Both the position numbers and the translations under genes were made by a program. This document shows positions 19,278-26,969 of a DNA stretch of 40,952 nucleotides, piece by piece; position 1 is the stretch's first letter, and every line of letters begins with the position of its first letter. Origin of the DNA: an uncultured Collinsella sp. Lineage in GTDB: Bacteria > Actinomycetota > Coriobacteriia > Coriobacteriales > Coriobacteriaceae. The stretch is from assembly GCA_958346935.1 (NCBI GenBank), contig CATVTM010000010.1:1-40952 (forward strand). The letters run 5' to 3'. The notes under the pieces were generated by a model that did not search any database, was not told the DNA's origin, and worked only from the letters and a program-made list of their open reading frames with translations.

Positions 19278-20006
19278 CTACTCGCAGAGCGAAAGGGCGG
19301 CCTCGTCGGCAACGACAACGCAGTTGGTGTGCAGCTGCAGGATCGAAGCCGGGCACGCGGGCGTAACCGGACCATAGCACATGTCATGCACGGCCTGAGC
19401 CTTGGCCTCGCCGTTGGCGACGACCAGGATCATGCGGGCATACATGATGGTCTGGGTACCCATGGTGTAGGCCTGACGGGGAACGTCGTCGATGCTGTCG
19501 AACAGGCGGCTGTTGGCCTGAATGGTGCTCTCGGTGAGGTCGACACAGTGCGTGCCCTTGGAGAAGTGGTCATCGGGCTCGTTGAAGCCGATGTGGCCGT
19601 TGTTGCCAATGCCGAGCAGCTGCAGATCCGGGTAACCGGCGGCGGCGACGATCTTGTCGTACTCGGAGCAGGCAGCGGCGGCATCGGGGTTGGAACCGTC
19701 GGGCACATGCGTGTTGTTCAGGTCGATGTTGATGTGATCGAAGAAGTTCTCACGCATGAAGTAGTGATAGCTCTGGGGATCGTCGTGCGAAAGGCCGCGA
19801 TACTCGTCCAGGTTGTAGGTGCTGACCTCGGCAAAGTCGACGTCGCCCTTCTCGTACCAAGCAGCGAGCTGCTTGTAGGCACCGATCGGGGTGGAGCCGG
19901 TGGCAAGGCCCAGCACACAGTCGGGCTTGAGGATAACCTGCGCCGAGATGATATTGGCGGCCTTGCGGCTCATATCCTCGTAGTCTTTAGCTTTAATGAT
20001 CTTCAT
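19278..20006 (-). CDS. nagB: Glucosamine-6-phosphate deaminase
   Basis: A 242-residue enzyme that converts glucosamine 6-phosphate to fructose 6-phosphate and ammonia, feeding amino sugars into glycolysis. It has the LATGSTPIGAYKQL phosphate-site motif at 34-47, the catalytic Asp67 in NLDEY, and LGIGNNGHIGFNEP with His138 and Glu143. The position of E. coli Asp141 is Asn136, as in other short Gram-positive NagB proteins. The start at 20006 has AAAGGAC 6-7 bases upstream; a 26-codon extension is rejected. It has its own terminator. The next gene in the same direction, a PTS EIIA, lies upstream, separated by 272 bp with hairpins. Confidence 0.95.
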   Translation of the reverse strand: MKIIKAKDYEDMSRKAANIISAQVILKPDCVLGLATGSTPIGAYKQLAAWYEKGDVDFAEVSTYNLDEYRGLSHDDPQSYHYFMRENFFDHINIDLNNTHVPDGSNPDAAAACSEYDKIVAAAGYPDLQLLGIGNNGHIGFNEPDDHFSKGTHCVDLTESTIQANSRLFDSIDDVPRQAYTMGTQTIMYARMILVVANGEAKAQAVHDMCYGPVTPACPASILQLHTNCVVVADEAALSLCE

Positions 20007-20167
20007 TACGCGTCCTTTCTCGTACAAGAGAGGCAAGGCTCCCCTTACAAGCACTTGCCCGCGGCCCGCGTCGGCCGCAACCAACGTGTGCGGCCACCAG
20101 GGCGAGGTCGCGTAATGTATGTGTCTCGTGTCTAGCCGCGTCGAGGCCCCTGCCCGTCCACGGTGAC

Positions 20168-20236
20168 CCGAAGCCTTTTAGCTTCGGACAAATCCCATCT
20201 TGCCACGGAGGGCGTCCTCTTTCAAGGGCGCCCTCC
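20168..20236. repeat. Two hairpins between the PTS EIIA gene and nagB
   Basis: The first hairpin pairs CCGAAGC with GCTTCGG (20168-20187). The second pairs GGAGGGCG with CGCCCTCC (20207-20236). Neither is followed by a convincing T run. They lie just after the EIIA stop in the direction of transcription and may attenuate or end that transcript. Confidence 0.5.
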
Positions 20237-20278
20237 ATAAACGTGTTTGAATTGTAGGCTAATGGCCACGTGCACTTG

Positions 20279-20776
20279 CTAGCGCTCGCGAGCAACGATG
20301 AGCTGGTCCATCTCTTCGACATGCACGCCAACGGAGCCCTTGATGCTCGAGAACTCAACGGAGTTGCACACCAAGATGGGAACCGTCACATCGTAGCCCT
20401 CGGCAGCAATTGCCTCGCGATCGAACTCAATGAGCACATCGCCCTTATGGACGATGTCACCCACTTGCGCATGTACGGTAAAGTGCTTGCCCTCAAGCTG
20501 AACAGTGTCCAAACCAACGTGGATGAGCACGTCCAAGCCATCGACCGTGTTAAGCGCAACAGCGTGTCCCGTGGGAAAAATGGCCTCGACCTTGGCATCA
20601 GCCGGTGCAATCACACGCGTGCCGGTAGGCTGAATCGCCACGCCCTGGCCCAAAAGGCCGGTGGCAAATGTCTGGTCGTTTACCTCGGAAAGCGGAATGA
20701 CGTCGCCCGAGATGGGAGCATCCAGCGTAAGGACTCGACCACGCATACCAAAAGACCTTAGGACTTTAGTGAACAT
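20279..20776 (-). CDS. crr: Stand-alone PTS glucose-type EIIA protein
   Basis: A 165-residue cytoplasmic phosphocarrier. It has the family blocks APISGDVIPLSEV and IFPTGHAVAL, with His71, and LIHVGLDTVQLEGK with His86. By comparison with E. coli Crr (His75, His90), His86 is the phosphorylated residue. It takes phosphate from HPr and passes it to EIIB domains of the glucose/glucoside families. No EIIB or EIIC gene is beside it, so it probably serves several EIIA-lacking permeases, possibly the EIIBC at 1948-3417. The start at 20776 was chosen because MFTKVLRSFG begins the domain and GGGGGAG lies upstream. Confidence 0.9.
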   Translation of the reverse strand: MFTKVLRSFGMRGRVLTLDAPISGDVIPLSEVNDQTFATGLLGQGVAIQPTGTRVIAPADAKVEAIFPTGHAVALNTVDGLDVLIHVGLDTVQLEGKHFTVHAQVGDIVHKGDVLIEFDREAIAAEGYDVTVPILVCNSVEFSSIKGSVGVHVEEMDQLIVARER

Positions 20777-20847
20777 GCTCCCCCTCGGACATACCAATCG
20801 ACCAAAATAGCCTTAACAGTTTACCACTTGGCACTCGTTTTTGACCA

Positions 20848-22185
20848 TTAGGGAAGTTCGCGCTTGACAACCTCGACGATGTCGTCAACAACGCGCTGGG
20901 TCAGCTCGTGCGTCTCGGCCTCGGCCATCACGCGGACCAGCGGCTCGGTACCACTCGGGCGCACCAGAATGCGGCCGCGGCCGTCAAGCTCCTTCTCGGC
21001 AGCAGCGACAGCATCCCAGATGGGCTGGCAATCGTCCAGGCCGGCCTTGTTGTCCGAATGCACGTTGACGAGCACCTGCGGATACTTCTTCATGATGCCG
21101 GCAAGATCGGTGAGGGTACGACCGGTGCGCTTGAGCACGGCCAGCAGCTGCAGAGCCGTCACCAGACCGTCACCGGTGGTGTTGTGCTCCAGGAAGATGA
21201 TGTGGCCGGACTGCTCGCCGCCGATGACGGCGCCGTCCGCGAGCATACGCTCCAGAACGTAGCGGTCGCCCACGGCGGTCTGAACCATCTCGAAGCCCTG
21301 CTCCTTCATAGCGATGGAGAAGCCAAGGTTGCACATGACGGTCGAGACGATCTCGGAGTTGGCGAGTTTGCCGCGAGCGGCAAGGTCAGAACCGCAGATA
21401 GCCAGGATGTAGTCACCGTCGATCTCATTGCCCTCGCCGTCGACGAACAGCACGCGGTCGGCGTCGCCGTCGTGGGCCAGGCCGATATCGGCGTGGGTGC
21501 GCAGCACGAGCTCGCGCAGGGGCTCAAGGTGAGTGGAGCCGCACTCAACGTTAATGTCAGTGCCACAATAATCGGTGTTGATGGCATGGACCGTGGCACC
21601 CAGGCGCTGCAGCGCGGCGGGCGTGGTCTGGCAAGAGGCTCCATGGCCGCAGTCGACGGCAACGACCAGGCCATCGAGCCTCAGGCCATCAAGCGTATCG
21701 ATGGCGTGGTCGACGTATGCCTTGCGGGCGTCTTTCATCTTGATGATGTGGCCCACGCCGGCACCGGTCGGCAGCGTGTCGGCAGCCATGGCTTCCTCGG
21801 ACATGACCCAGGCGCTGATCTCTTCCTCGACCGCGTCGGGAAGCTTCATGCCCTTGCGGCTAAAGAACTTGATGCCGTTGAACTCCGGCGGATTATGCGA
21901 AGCAGAGATGACGATGCCGCCGTCGAGCTCGTTCTGAACGGTGAGCAGCGCCACGGCAGGCGTGGGGATGACGCCGCAGCAGTGCGGACGGCCGCCCTCG
22001 GCCATGATGCCGGCGGTCAGAGCGCTCTCGAGCATGGTGCCCGAAAGACGCGTGTCGCGGCCGACACAGATATCCGGACCAAGGAACTTGGTCGCCGCGC
22101 GGCCCAGGCGAAACGCGAGGTCGCACGAGAGGTCGGCATTGGCGACGCCACGGACGCCGTCGGTACCGAAGATGTTCTGGGGCAT
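20848..22185 (-). CDS. glmM: Phosphoglucosamine mutase
   Basis: A 445-residue enzyme that converts glucosamine 6-phosphate to glucosamine 1-phosphate on the way to UDP-GlcNAc for peptidoglycan. It has the N-terminal FGTDGVRGVAN, the phosphoserine loop ISASHNPPEFNG (Ser96), a metal loop DGDADR, and the C-terminal sugar-phosphate motif RPSGTEPLVRVM. The length is normal for the family. GGAGCG lies upstream of the ATG. It follows rpsI in the same direction, with a terminator between, so it is probably expressed from its own promoter or by readthrough. Together with NagB it controls the fate of glucosamine 6-phosphate. Confidence 0.96.
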   Translation of the reverse strand: MPQNIFGTDGVRGVANADLSCDLAFRLGRAATKFLGPDICVGRDTRLSGTMLESALTAGIMAEGGRPHCCGVIPTPAVALLTVQNELDGGIVISASHNPPEFNGIKFFSRKGMKLPDAVEEEISAWVMSEEAMAADTLPTGAGVGHIIKMKDARKAYVDHAIDTLDGLRLDGLVVAVDCGHGASCQTTPAALQRLGATVHAINTDYCGTDINVECGSTHLEPLRELVLRTHADIGLAHDGDADRVLFVDGEGNEIDGDYILAICGSDLAARGKLANSEIVSTVMCNLGFSIAMKEQGFEMVQTAVGDRYVLERMLADGAVIGGEQSGHIIFLEHNTTGDGLVTALQLLAVLKRTGRTLTDLAGIMKKYPQVLVNVHSDNKAGLDDCQPIWDAVAAAEKELDGRGRILVRPSGTEPLVRVMAEAETHELTQRVVDDIVEVVKRELP

Positions 22186-22242
22186 AGGATCGCTCCTTCC
22201 CTAGCAGGCGATATGCAACCGCCCACCCTAGTCGAAAAAGAA

Positions 22243-22278
22243 AAGCGGGACCCGCCGAGGAATCGGCAGGCCCCGCTT
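22243..22278 (-). terminator. Terminator of the rplM-rpsI operon
   Basis: On the minus strand, a GC-rich stem (GCGGGGCCTGCCG with GGCGGGTCCCGC) around a 6-base loop is followed by TTTTCTTTTT. It lies 31 bp after the rpsI stop. Confidence 0.9.
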
Positions 22279-22308
22279 GTACATTGTATCTCGAAAGGAG
22301 ATAAAACC

Positions 22309-22704
<396 letters not shown>

Positions 22705-22706
22705 CT

Positions 22707-23150
22707 TTAAGCCTCCAGCTCAATCTTCGTGGGGTTCTGGGCAGCGTGCGGATGCTCGGCACCAGCGTAGACCTTAAGCTTGGTCATCTGGGCACGGCCG
22801 AGGGTGGTCTTGGGCAGCATACCGCGAACGGCGCGCTCGATGACCTTCTCCGGGTGCTTCTCCATAGCCTGGCGGAAGCTCTCAGCCTTGAGGCCGCCGT
22901 TGTAGCCGCTGTGGCGATAATAGATCTTCGTGTCGGCTTTGTTACCGGTAAGCTGGACCTTATCGGCGTTGATGACGACAACGAAGTCGCCGCAGTCGCT
23001 GTTGGGCGTGAACTGGGGCTTGTTCTTACCGCGCAGGATCATTGCGATCTGGGTGGCAAGACGGCCCAGGACAGCACCATCGGCGTCGACGAGAACCCAG
23101 TTGCGCTGGACCTCGCCCTGCTTGGCGTAGTGAGTCGATTTCGAAATCAC
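22707..23150 (-). CDS. rplM: 50S ribosomal protein L13 (uL13)
   Basis: A 147-residue ribosomal protein, first of the rplM-rpsI operon. It has WVLVDADGAVLGRLATQIA, then GDFVVVINADKVQLTGNK and the GMLPKTTLGRAQMTKLKVYAG block. The start is a GTG at 23150, with GGAGGAG 5 bases upstream. A strong promoter lies 67-94 bp upstream. Confidence 0.98.
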   Translation of the reverse strand: MISKSTHYAKQGEVQRNWVLVDADGAVLGRLATQIAMILRGKNKPQFTPNSDCGDFVVVINADKVQLTGNKADTKIYYRHSGYNGGLKAESFRQAMEKHPEKVIERAVRGMLPKTTLGRAQMTKLKVYAGAEHPHAAQNPTKIELEA

Positions 23151-23216
23151 TTAGACTCCTCCATGTACAGTACGTGTTGTTACAGAGATTCACGGGGCTC
23201 TGCAAGTAACCCGTCC

Positions 23217-23244
23217 ATATTACCCCGCTCGCCGTACGAGTCAA
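23217..23244 (-). promoter_or_regulatory. Promoter of rplM-rpsI
   Basis: Minus-strand TTGACT (-35, 23244-23239), a 16-bp spacer and TAATAT (-10, 23222-23217). It is well placed about 70 bp upstream of the rplM GTG start. Confidence 0.75.
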
Positions 23245-23307
23245 CAGGTATTTTGGCTCCGACCAGAGTTTCTGCACATGTCATCCACGAGCCGTGACGT
23301 TGCAGCG

Positions 23308-24186
23308 CTAGCGCTCGACAAATGCCTCAATATCTCCCAGCAAGCGCTTTGCCTCCTGGCGGCCCTGGATATACAGGTCGAGAAGCTTGGCCGGATCATG
23401 CTCGACATGGCCGACCTCGACCGGCTTTTGCGGAGCGATGACCAGCGCGCGGCCCTCGCGCTCATACTTCCACAGGTGCATGCGCTGGAGGTTATAGCGG
23501 TCGTGGCGCGTCTCGATAGCCTCGAGCAGATAGGGGTAGTCGGCATAGCGCGCACGCGCCGCCGGCAAAAACTCGTAGGGCTTTTTCTCATACGAGCGGT
23601 CCTGGGTGACGATGACGACCGCGCGCTCGAAGCCGGCCTCCTCCAGCACATGCTCGATAGGAACCGAATCGGCTACGCCGCCGTCGACGTATTTGTGCCC
23701 GTCGATCTCGACCGGCGGCGTCACCAGCGGCAGCGACGTCGAGGCGCGCACGGCGTCGAGGTCGAGCACGGCGCTTTTGACCGGCAGGTAGGCAGCGGTT
23801 CCAAACAGCATGTCCGTCGCGACGGCGTACATCTCGATAGGGCTGGCGTCGAACGTCTCGTTATCAAAAGGATCCAGGCGGTCCTGGACGTCGTTGAAGA
23901 TAAAGTCGTAACCCACGATGGAACCCGTGGACGCAAACGACGCGGCGCCCATGTAGCGGCTGTCGTTGCAGAAGGTCAAATTGACTCGGTTGGTGCGACC
24001 GATCTGGTGCGACTTGTAGTTGACGCCATTGAGCGCACCGGCCGAGACGCCGTACACCGCCGGAATTTCGACACCGGCCTCCATGAGAACGTCGAGCACG
24101 CCGGCGGTAAACTGCCCACGAAAACTGCCACCCTCCAAGACGAGCGCGACCTTGCCGGCGTTCTTTGCCTTATCTTCTGCAGTCAT
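23308..24186 (-). CDS. Patatin-like phospholipase family protein
   Basis: A 292-residue predicted lipid acyl hydrolase. It has the oxyanion loop GGSFRGQF (19-26), the nucleophile elbow GVSAG with Ser48, and the catalytic Asp168 in DGGVADS, the Ser-Asp dyad of patatins. There is no signal peptide or membrane segment, so it is probably cytoplasmic or peripheral. The start at 24186 has AGGAGG 5 bases upstream. The substrate is unknown. It is a single gene between the ribosomal operon and the repeat-rich region downstream of ssrA. Confidence 0.9.
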   Translation of the reverse strand: MTAEDKAKNAGKVALVLEGGSFRGQFTAGVLDVLMEAGVEIPAVYGVSAGALNGVNYKSHQIGRTNRVNLTFCNDSRYMGAASFASTGSIVGYDFIFNDVQDRLDPFDNETFDASPIEMYAVATDMLFGTAAYLPVKSAVLDLDAVRASTSLPLVTPPVEIDGHKYVDGGVADSVPIEHVLEEAGFERAVVIVTQDRSYEKKPYEFLPAARARYADYPYLLEAIETRHDRYNLQRMHLWKYEREGRALVIAPQKPVEVGHVEHDPAKLLDLYIQGRQEAKRLLGDIEAFVER

Positions 24187-24273
24187 ATTGACCTCCTGCG
24201 ATTGCGTTTTGGCTTTCTTCTACCCAGTTTTGGAATGGAGGGCGCGCAGGTTTTTCGAGGCGGCAGGCGAAGC

Positions 24274-24544
24274 GGAAAGTGCGTCCCGGTCTGAGCGCGG
24301 ATTCTGGGATGAACTTTCCGCCTGGGCTGCCGTTGGGAAAGCGCGTCCCGCCCTACGGCTCGATTCCGGGTTGCAGTTTCCGCTTGAGGCGTCTTCCGGA
24401 AAATGAATCCCATTCCGAGCGTCGATTCCGGGATGCAGTTTCCGCTTGAAACGTCATCCGGAAACCGCATCCCAGTCTGAGCCGGAATTCTGGGATGGAT
24501 TTTCCGCCTGGGGCGACGTTGGGAAAGCGTGTCCCGGTCTGAGT
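24274..24544. repeat. 62-bp tandem repeat array, four full units and one partial
   Basis: Units begin with GGAAA at 24274, 24336, 24398, 24460 and 24522, an exact 62-bp period. Each unit contains an inverted repeat: GGAAA-N4-ATCCC(AG) pairs with (CT)GGGAT-N4-TTTCC across about 13 bases. Units 1 and 4 are most alike, as are units 2 and 3. 62 is not a multiple of three and there is no ribosome site, so coding is unlikely. The array lies in the 678-bp gap between ssrA and the patatin gene. Confidence 0.9.
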
Positions 24545-24568
24545 CACTGAGGCGTTTTTCTTTACGCC

Positions 24569-24599
24569 CGCGCCCTGCATGGAGTTCGATTCTCCGCGG
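24569..24599 (+). repeat. 31-bp direct repeat, copy 1, with tmRNA T-arm-like core
   Basis: This copy matches 24778-24808 in 30 of 31 bases. Its second half contains GAGTTCGATTCTCCGCG, which is also the sense T-arm sequence of the adjacent tmRNA, here in the opposite orientation to that gene. It may be an attachment-site remnant. Confidence 0.85.
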
Positions 24600-24777
24600 G
24601 TTTGGGATTCCGTTGATGCGGCGCATGACCGGCTGAGATTCGATAACATCGCATCTGTTTTGGGCTGAAGCTTTGCGCGGAGAATCCGCGTATTTGCTTC
24701 GCAAATCCGCGCCGGCTTCGGCCGCCTGCCGGCGTCCTCGCCCACTCGCTACAAACGCTTCGCGTTTGCTTAACGCT

Positions 24778-24808
24778 CGCGCCCTGCATAGAGTTCGATT
24801 CTCCGCGG
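24778..24808 (+). repeat. 31-bp direct repeat, copy 2, with tmRNA T-arm-like core
   Basis: Second copy, 209 bp after the first, with one difference (A at 24790 for G at 24581). It ends 57 bp from the tmRNA 3' end. The 178 bp between the copies hold several short hairpins with TTC loops (ATTTGCTTCGCAAAT, AAACGCTTCGCGTTT) and no gene. Confidence 0.85.
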
Positions 24809-24822
24809 TACGAACTGGAAAT

Positions 24823-24854
24823 AAAAAAGCAGGTAGATATAAGTATCTACCTGC
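24823..24854 (-). terminator. Rho-independent terminator of ssrA
   Basis: A perfect 11-bp stem (GCAGGTAGATA with TATCTACCTGC) and a 4-base loop are followed on the minus strand by TTTTTT. It begins 11 bp after the tmRNA 3' end. Confidence 0.95.
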
Positions 24855-24864
24855 CTGTTACGTA

Positions 24865-25228
24865 TGGTGGAGGCGCGGAGAATCGAACTCCGGTCCACGA
24901 AAGCCCCCTGATTGGCATCTCCAAGCTCAGTCGCTGGTTTTGTCTCGGACGCTTTGCGCGCAGCGACACGCTCGCGGCGTCCTAACCGGTTCGGTCTTAG
25001 CCCGCACCATACCGATTACGTGCGCAGGAGCATTCCCCTAACATGACGTCGCACCGGTGTCGGGGAAATCACCGGGTTGACGCGCCGCTATAAATTAAGC
25101 AGCGAGAGCCATAGGCTCAAAAGAAGAGTTGTTGTCAATTCAATTTGACGGTACCCCTGTTTAACGAGGCGAGGAGACCTCGGCTTGCTTCCTCTCTCAG
25201 AGCTATCGTGTCGAAACCAGTCGCCCCC
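24865..25228 (-). ncRNA. ssrA: tmRNA (transfer-messenger RNA)
   Basis: A 364-nt RNA that rescues stalled ribosomes. The 5' end GGGGGCG pairs with CGCCTCC before the encoded ACCA 3' end, making a 7-bp acceptor with one G-U. GACTGGTTTCGAC follows the 5' end, and the T-arm is GGAGTTCGATTCTCC. The tag reading frame (25136-25095) gives DNNSSFEPMALAA then TAA, ending in the ALAA proteolysis signal. The exact resume codon (GAC or the one before it) is not certain. A terminator follows directly. Confidence 0.96.
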
Positions 25229-25467
25229 GAATGTTGGGAAAGTCTGGATGGTATCGGGCCTGCAAACACCCGATAACCGTCGACTTTTCAAGGAACATAC
25301 GGGGCGAACCCCGCTTGTGGAGTGTTATCTTACCACGTTCTGAAAGCGGACAGCTGTTCTATGCACGAGCTGTGAAGACCCCAATGTGCGCCGCACTTCG
25401 CACTTTTGTTACCGATCGCGTCACGTATATTTTCGCCAAGCAAAATTGACCCGTCGAAAGGACCGTT

Positions 25468-25902
25468 ATGGATACCAAGCAGCAACTCGTCAATGCCCTC
25501 GCAGGCCTGGGCTCAACCATTACCGAAGCTATGGATGTCATCGAGGGCTTTGTCCCCTGCGGACATCCCGCCCTCACGGTATCGAACGCACTCGTCGCGC
25601 TGGACGTTGACGATGATGCAGCTCTCACTCAGCAGCTTGAGACCGTCGAGGGCTTTATCGACCACGTGAGTGAGAACCGCGGCGTGGCCGCCTACCACGG
25701 TATCGAGGTCGAGCTCGCGGGTCCCAAGGCCGATCTGTTCGCAGCAATCCGCGAGGTAGGCGCCCTTATGCAGACCGCAGGCGTCAAGAACACCCAGGTC
25801 AACGAGTGGGTCTACCGAAGCCTGGCGGCACTCGACAGCTCCAACGAAAAGGCAGCCGAGCAGCTCGCAGAAAGTCCCGCCATTAAGGCCGAGCTTTTGT
25901 AA
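25468..25902 (+). CDS. Uncharacterised 144-residue protein
   Basis: Not recognised. It has a good ribosome site (AAAGGA, 5 bases before the ATG) and host-like codon use, so it is probably real. It is acidic, mostly helical in character, without a signal peptide or membrane segment. One cysteine-histidine pair occurs early (FVPCGHPALT, about residues 28-37). The two halves both have the pattern of amphipathic helices with leucines and alanines, ending AIKAELL. It stands between ssrA (divergent, 239 bp away) and a convergent toxin gene. No function is proposed. Confidence 0.75.
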   Translation: MDTKQQLVNALAGLGSTITEAMDVIEGFVPCGHPALTVSNALVALDVDDDAALTQQLETVEGFIDHVSENRGVAAYHGIEVELAGPKADLFAAIREVGALMQTAGVKNTQVNEWVYRSLAALDSSNEKAAEQLAESPAIKAELL

Positions 25903-25960
25903 ATAGCACACGCGGGTCCCTTGGCGCATCGTCGTCCAAGAGGCCCGCAAGCAGTTCGCG

Positions 25961-26476
25961 TCAACCGATAGCCGCGCCGCCGCGTTCGGCCAAGGCCAAA
26001 ATCGGCATCATTTGGCGCGGGGTCTTTGCTGCAAGATCGGCATGTTCGAGCAGTTTGCGATCGTTGGTCACCAAGTAATCGACCTGCGCGCGCTTGCACG
26101 CGGCGAGCACCAAGTTGTCCTCGTAATCGCGATGGAGCGATAAGTATTTGTCGGCCAACCAAAGGTCCGACGAATCTGCACCCACGGCCGTGGCGTTTTC
26201 GGTCATGTTCCGAACAAACGCCAACGCCGCATCGCCAATTGCACGGGCAGATGCCTCGTCGAGCGCTCCCCCGCTGGCAAGAACGCTACGCTTCAGTTCG
26301 TGCTGGACAACGTACAGCACGTCCTTGGCGATATGCACCGGAAAGAACAGCAACGCCCCCATCTCCGTCGCCTGCCCAATAAACGCACGCGCGGCAATCG
26401 ACTCGGCATGGTCGACGCAAAACGAATCAACCCATACGTTGGCGTCCACCATGATCTTGAGAGGCGCCCCACTCAC
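25961..26476 (-). CDS. PIN-domain toxin (putative ribonuclease)
   Basis: A 171-residue PIN-domain protein. The first acidic residue is in IMVDANVWVDSF (Asp11), the middle acidic residues are in YEDNLVLAAC, and the last is in YLVTNDRKLL. These are the metal-binding carboxylates of PIN nucleases. The start is a GTG at 26476 that overlaps the TGA of the upstream antitoxin (GTGA), so the two genes are translationally coupled. It would act as the RNase toxin of a type II toxin-antitoxin module. At 171 residues it is somewhat longer than VapC (~130). Confidence 0.82.
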   Translation of the reverse strand: MSGAPLKIMVDANVWVDSFCVDHAESIAARAFIGQATEMGALLFFPVHIAKDVLYVVQHELKRSVLASGGALDEASARAIGDAALAFVRNMTENATAVGADSSDLWLADKYLSLHRDYEDNLVLAACKRAQVDYLVTNDRKLLEHADLAAKTPRQMMPILALAERGGAAIG

Positions 26477-26808
26477 AGGATCATCCCCTTTTGGCGATAA
26501 TGCTCATCCATGGCGTCGGAATAGATTGCGTCCCAATCGCGATCGTCGGATACGGGCGACGTAGCGATGCCCAAATCTGCATAAAGCCGGTCTGCCGCTG
26601 CCCACGACGCGGCGAACGGTGTATCGGGCGCGACTGTCTGCCGCCGGCCGTCGACGGCCGCAAGCACTTCCTCGCACTGCCCGCCACCCTGCGCGACCTT
26701 GGCCACCACCTTTTTGATGAGTTCGGGCAGTGACCCGCCCGAAAGCCGCAGCACCTCCTCGGCACGGTTCTTGACCTGGCGATCTACGCGAACGTTCACC
26801 TGCGCCAT
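26473..26808 (-). CDS. RelB/DinJ-like ribbon-helix-helix antitoxin
   Basis: A 111-residue protein. Its N-terminus (AQVNVRVDRQVKNRAEEVL) is typical of the RelB/DinJ ribbon-helix-helix DNA-binding domain. The rest is probably the toxin-neutralising part. The start is taken as the ATG at 26808, which fits the domain but has a poor ribosome site. A GTG at 26826, about 10 bases after AAGGGAG, is a real alternative. Pairing of a RelB/DinJ-type antitoxin with a PIN toxin is a mixed but known arrangement. The operon has an autoregulatory-looking operator upstream. Confidence 0.8.
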   Translation of the reverse strand: MAQVNVRVDRQVKNRAEEVLRLSGGSLPELIKKVVAKVAQGGGQCEEVLAAVDGRRQTVAPDTPFAASWAAADRLYADLGIATSPVSDDRDWDAIYSDAMDEHYRQKGMIL

Positions 26809-26846
26809 ACCGCTAACAGCACCCACGTCGATCCCGCTCCCTTCAA

Positions 26847-26895
26847 TTGCTAGCCCTGCTAGCAACACTATATAGAGAAGCTAGCACATGGTCAA
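26847..26895 (-). promoter_or_regulatory. Toxin-antitoxin promoter with GCTAGC operators
   Basis: Minus-strand TTGACC (-35, 26895-26890), a 17-bp spacer and TATAGT (-10, 26872-26867). A perfect palindrome, TTGCTAGC-CCT-GCTAGCAA (26847-26865), covers the start-site region. A third GCTAGC (26880-26885) lies in the spacer. The three sites would let a ribbon-helix-helix antitoxin repress its own operon. Confidence 0.82.
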
Positions 26896-26903
26896 ACGCA
26901 AAA

Positions 26904-26945
26904 GGCCTGCGCTCGGACGACACCGATGCCGTCTGGGCGCAGGCC
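26904..26945 (-). terminator. Terminator of the P-type ATPase operon
   Basis: GGCCTGCGC and GCGCAGGCC form the stem, with an inner GACG/CGTC, followed on the minus strand by TTTT. It lies 25 bp after the ATPase stop and just upstream of the toxin-antitoxin promoter. Confidence 0.85.
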
Positions 26946-26969
26946 AGATAACGTGGGCGAACACGTCTG

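Noticed and set aside
24274..24544. CRISPR array
   Set aside because: The whole 62-bp unit is repeated without unique spacers, and no cas genes are nearby.
24187..24864. Small open frames in the repeat-rich gap after ssrA
   Set aside because: They run through the 62-bp repeats in changing frames, have no ribosome sites and read as low-complexity basic peptides.
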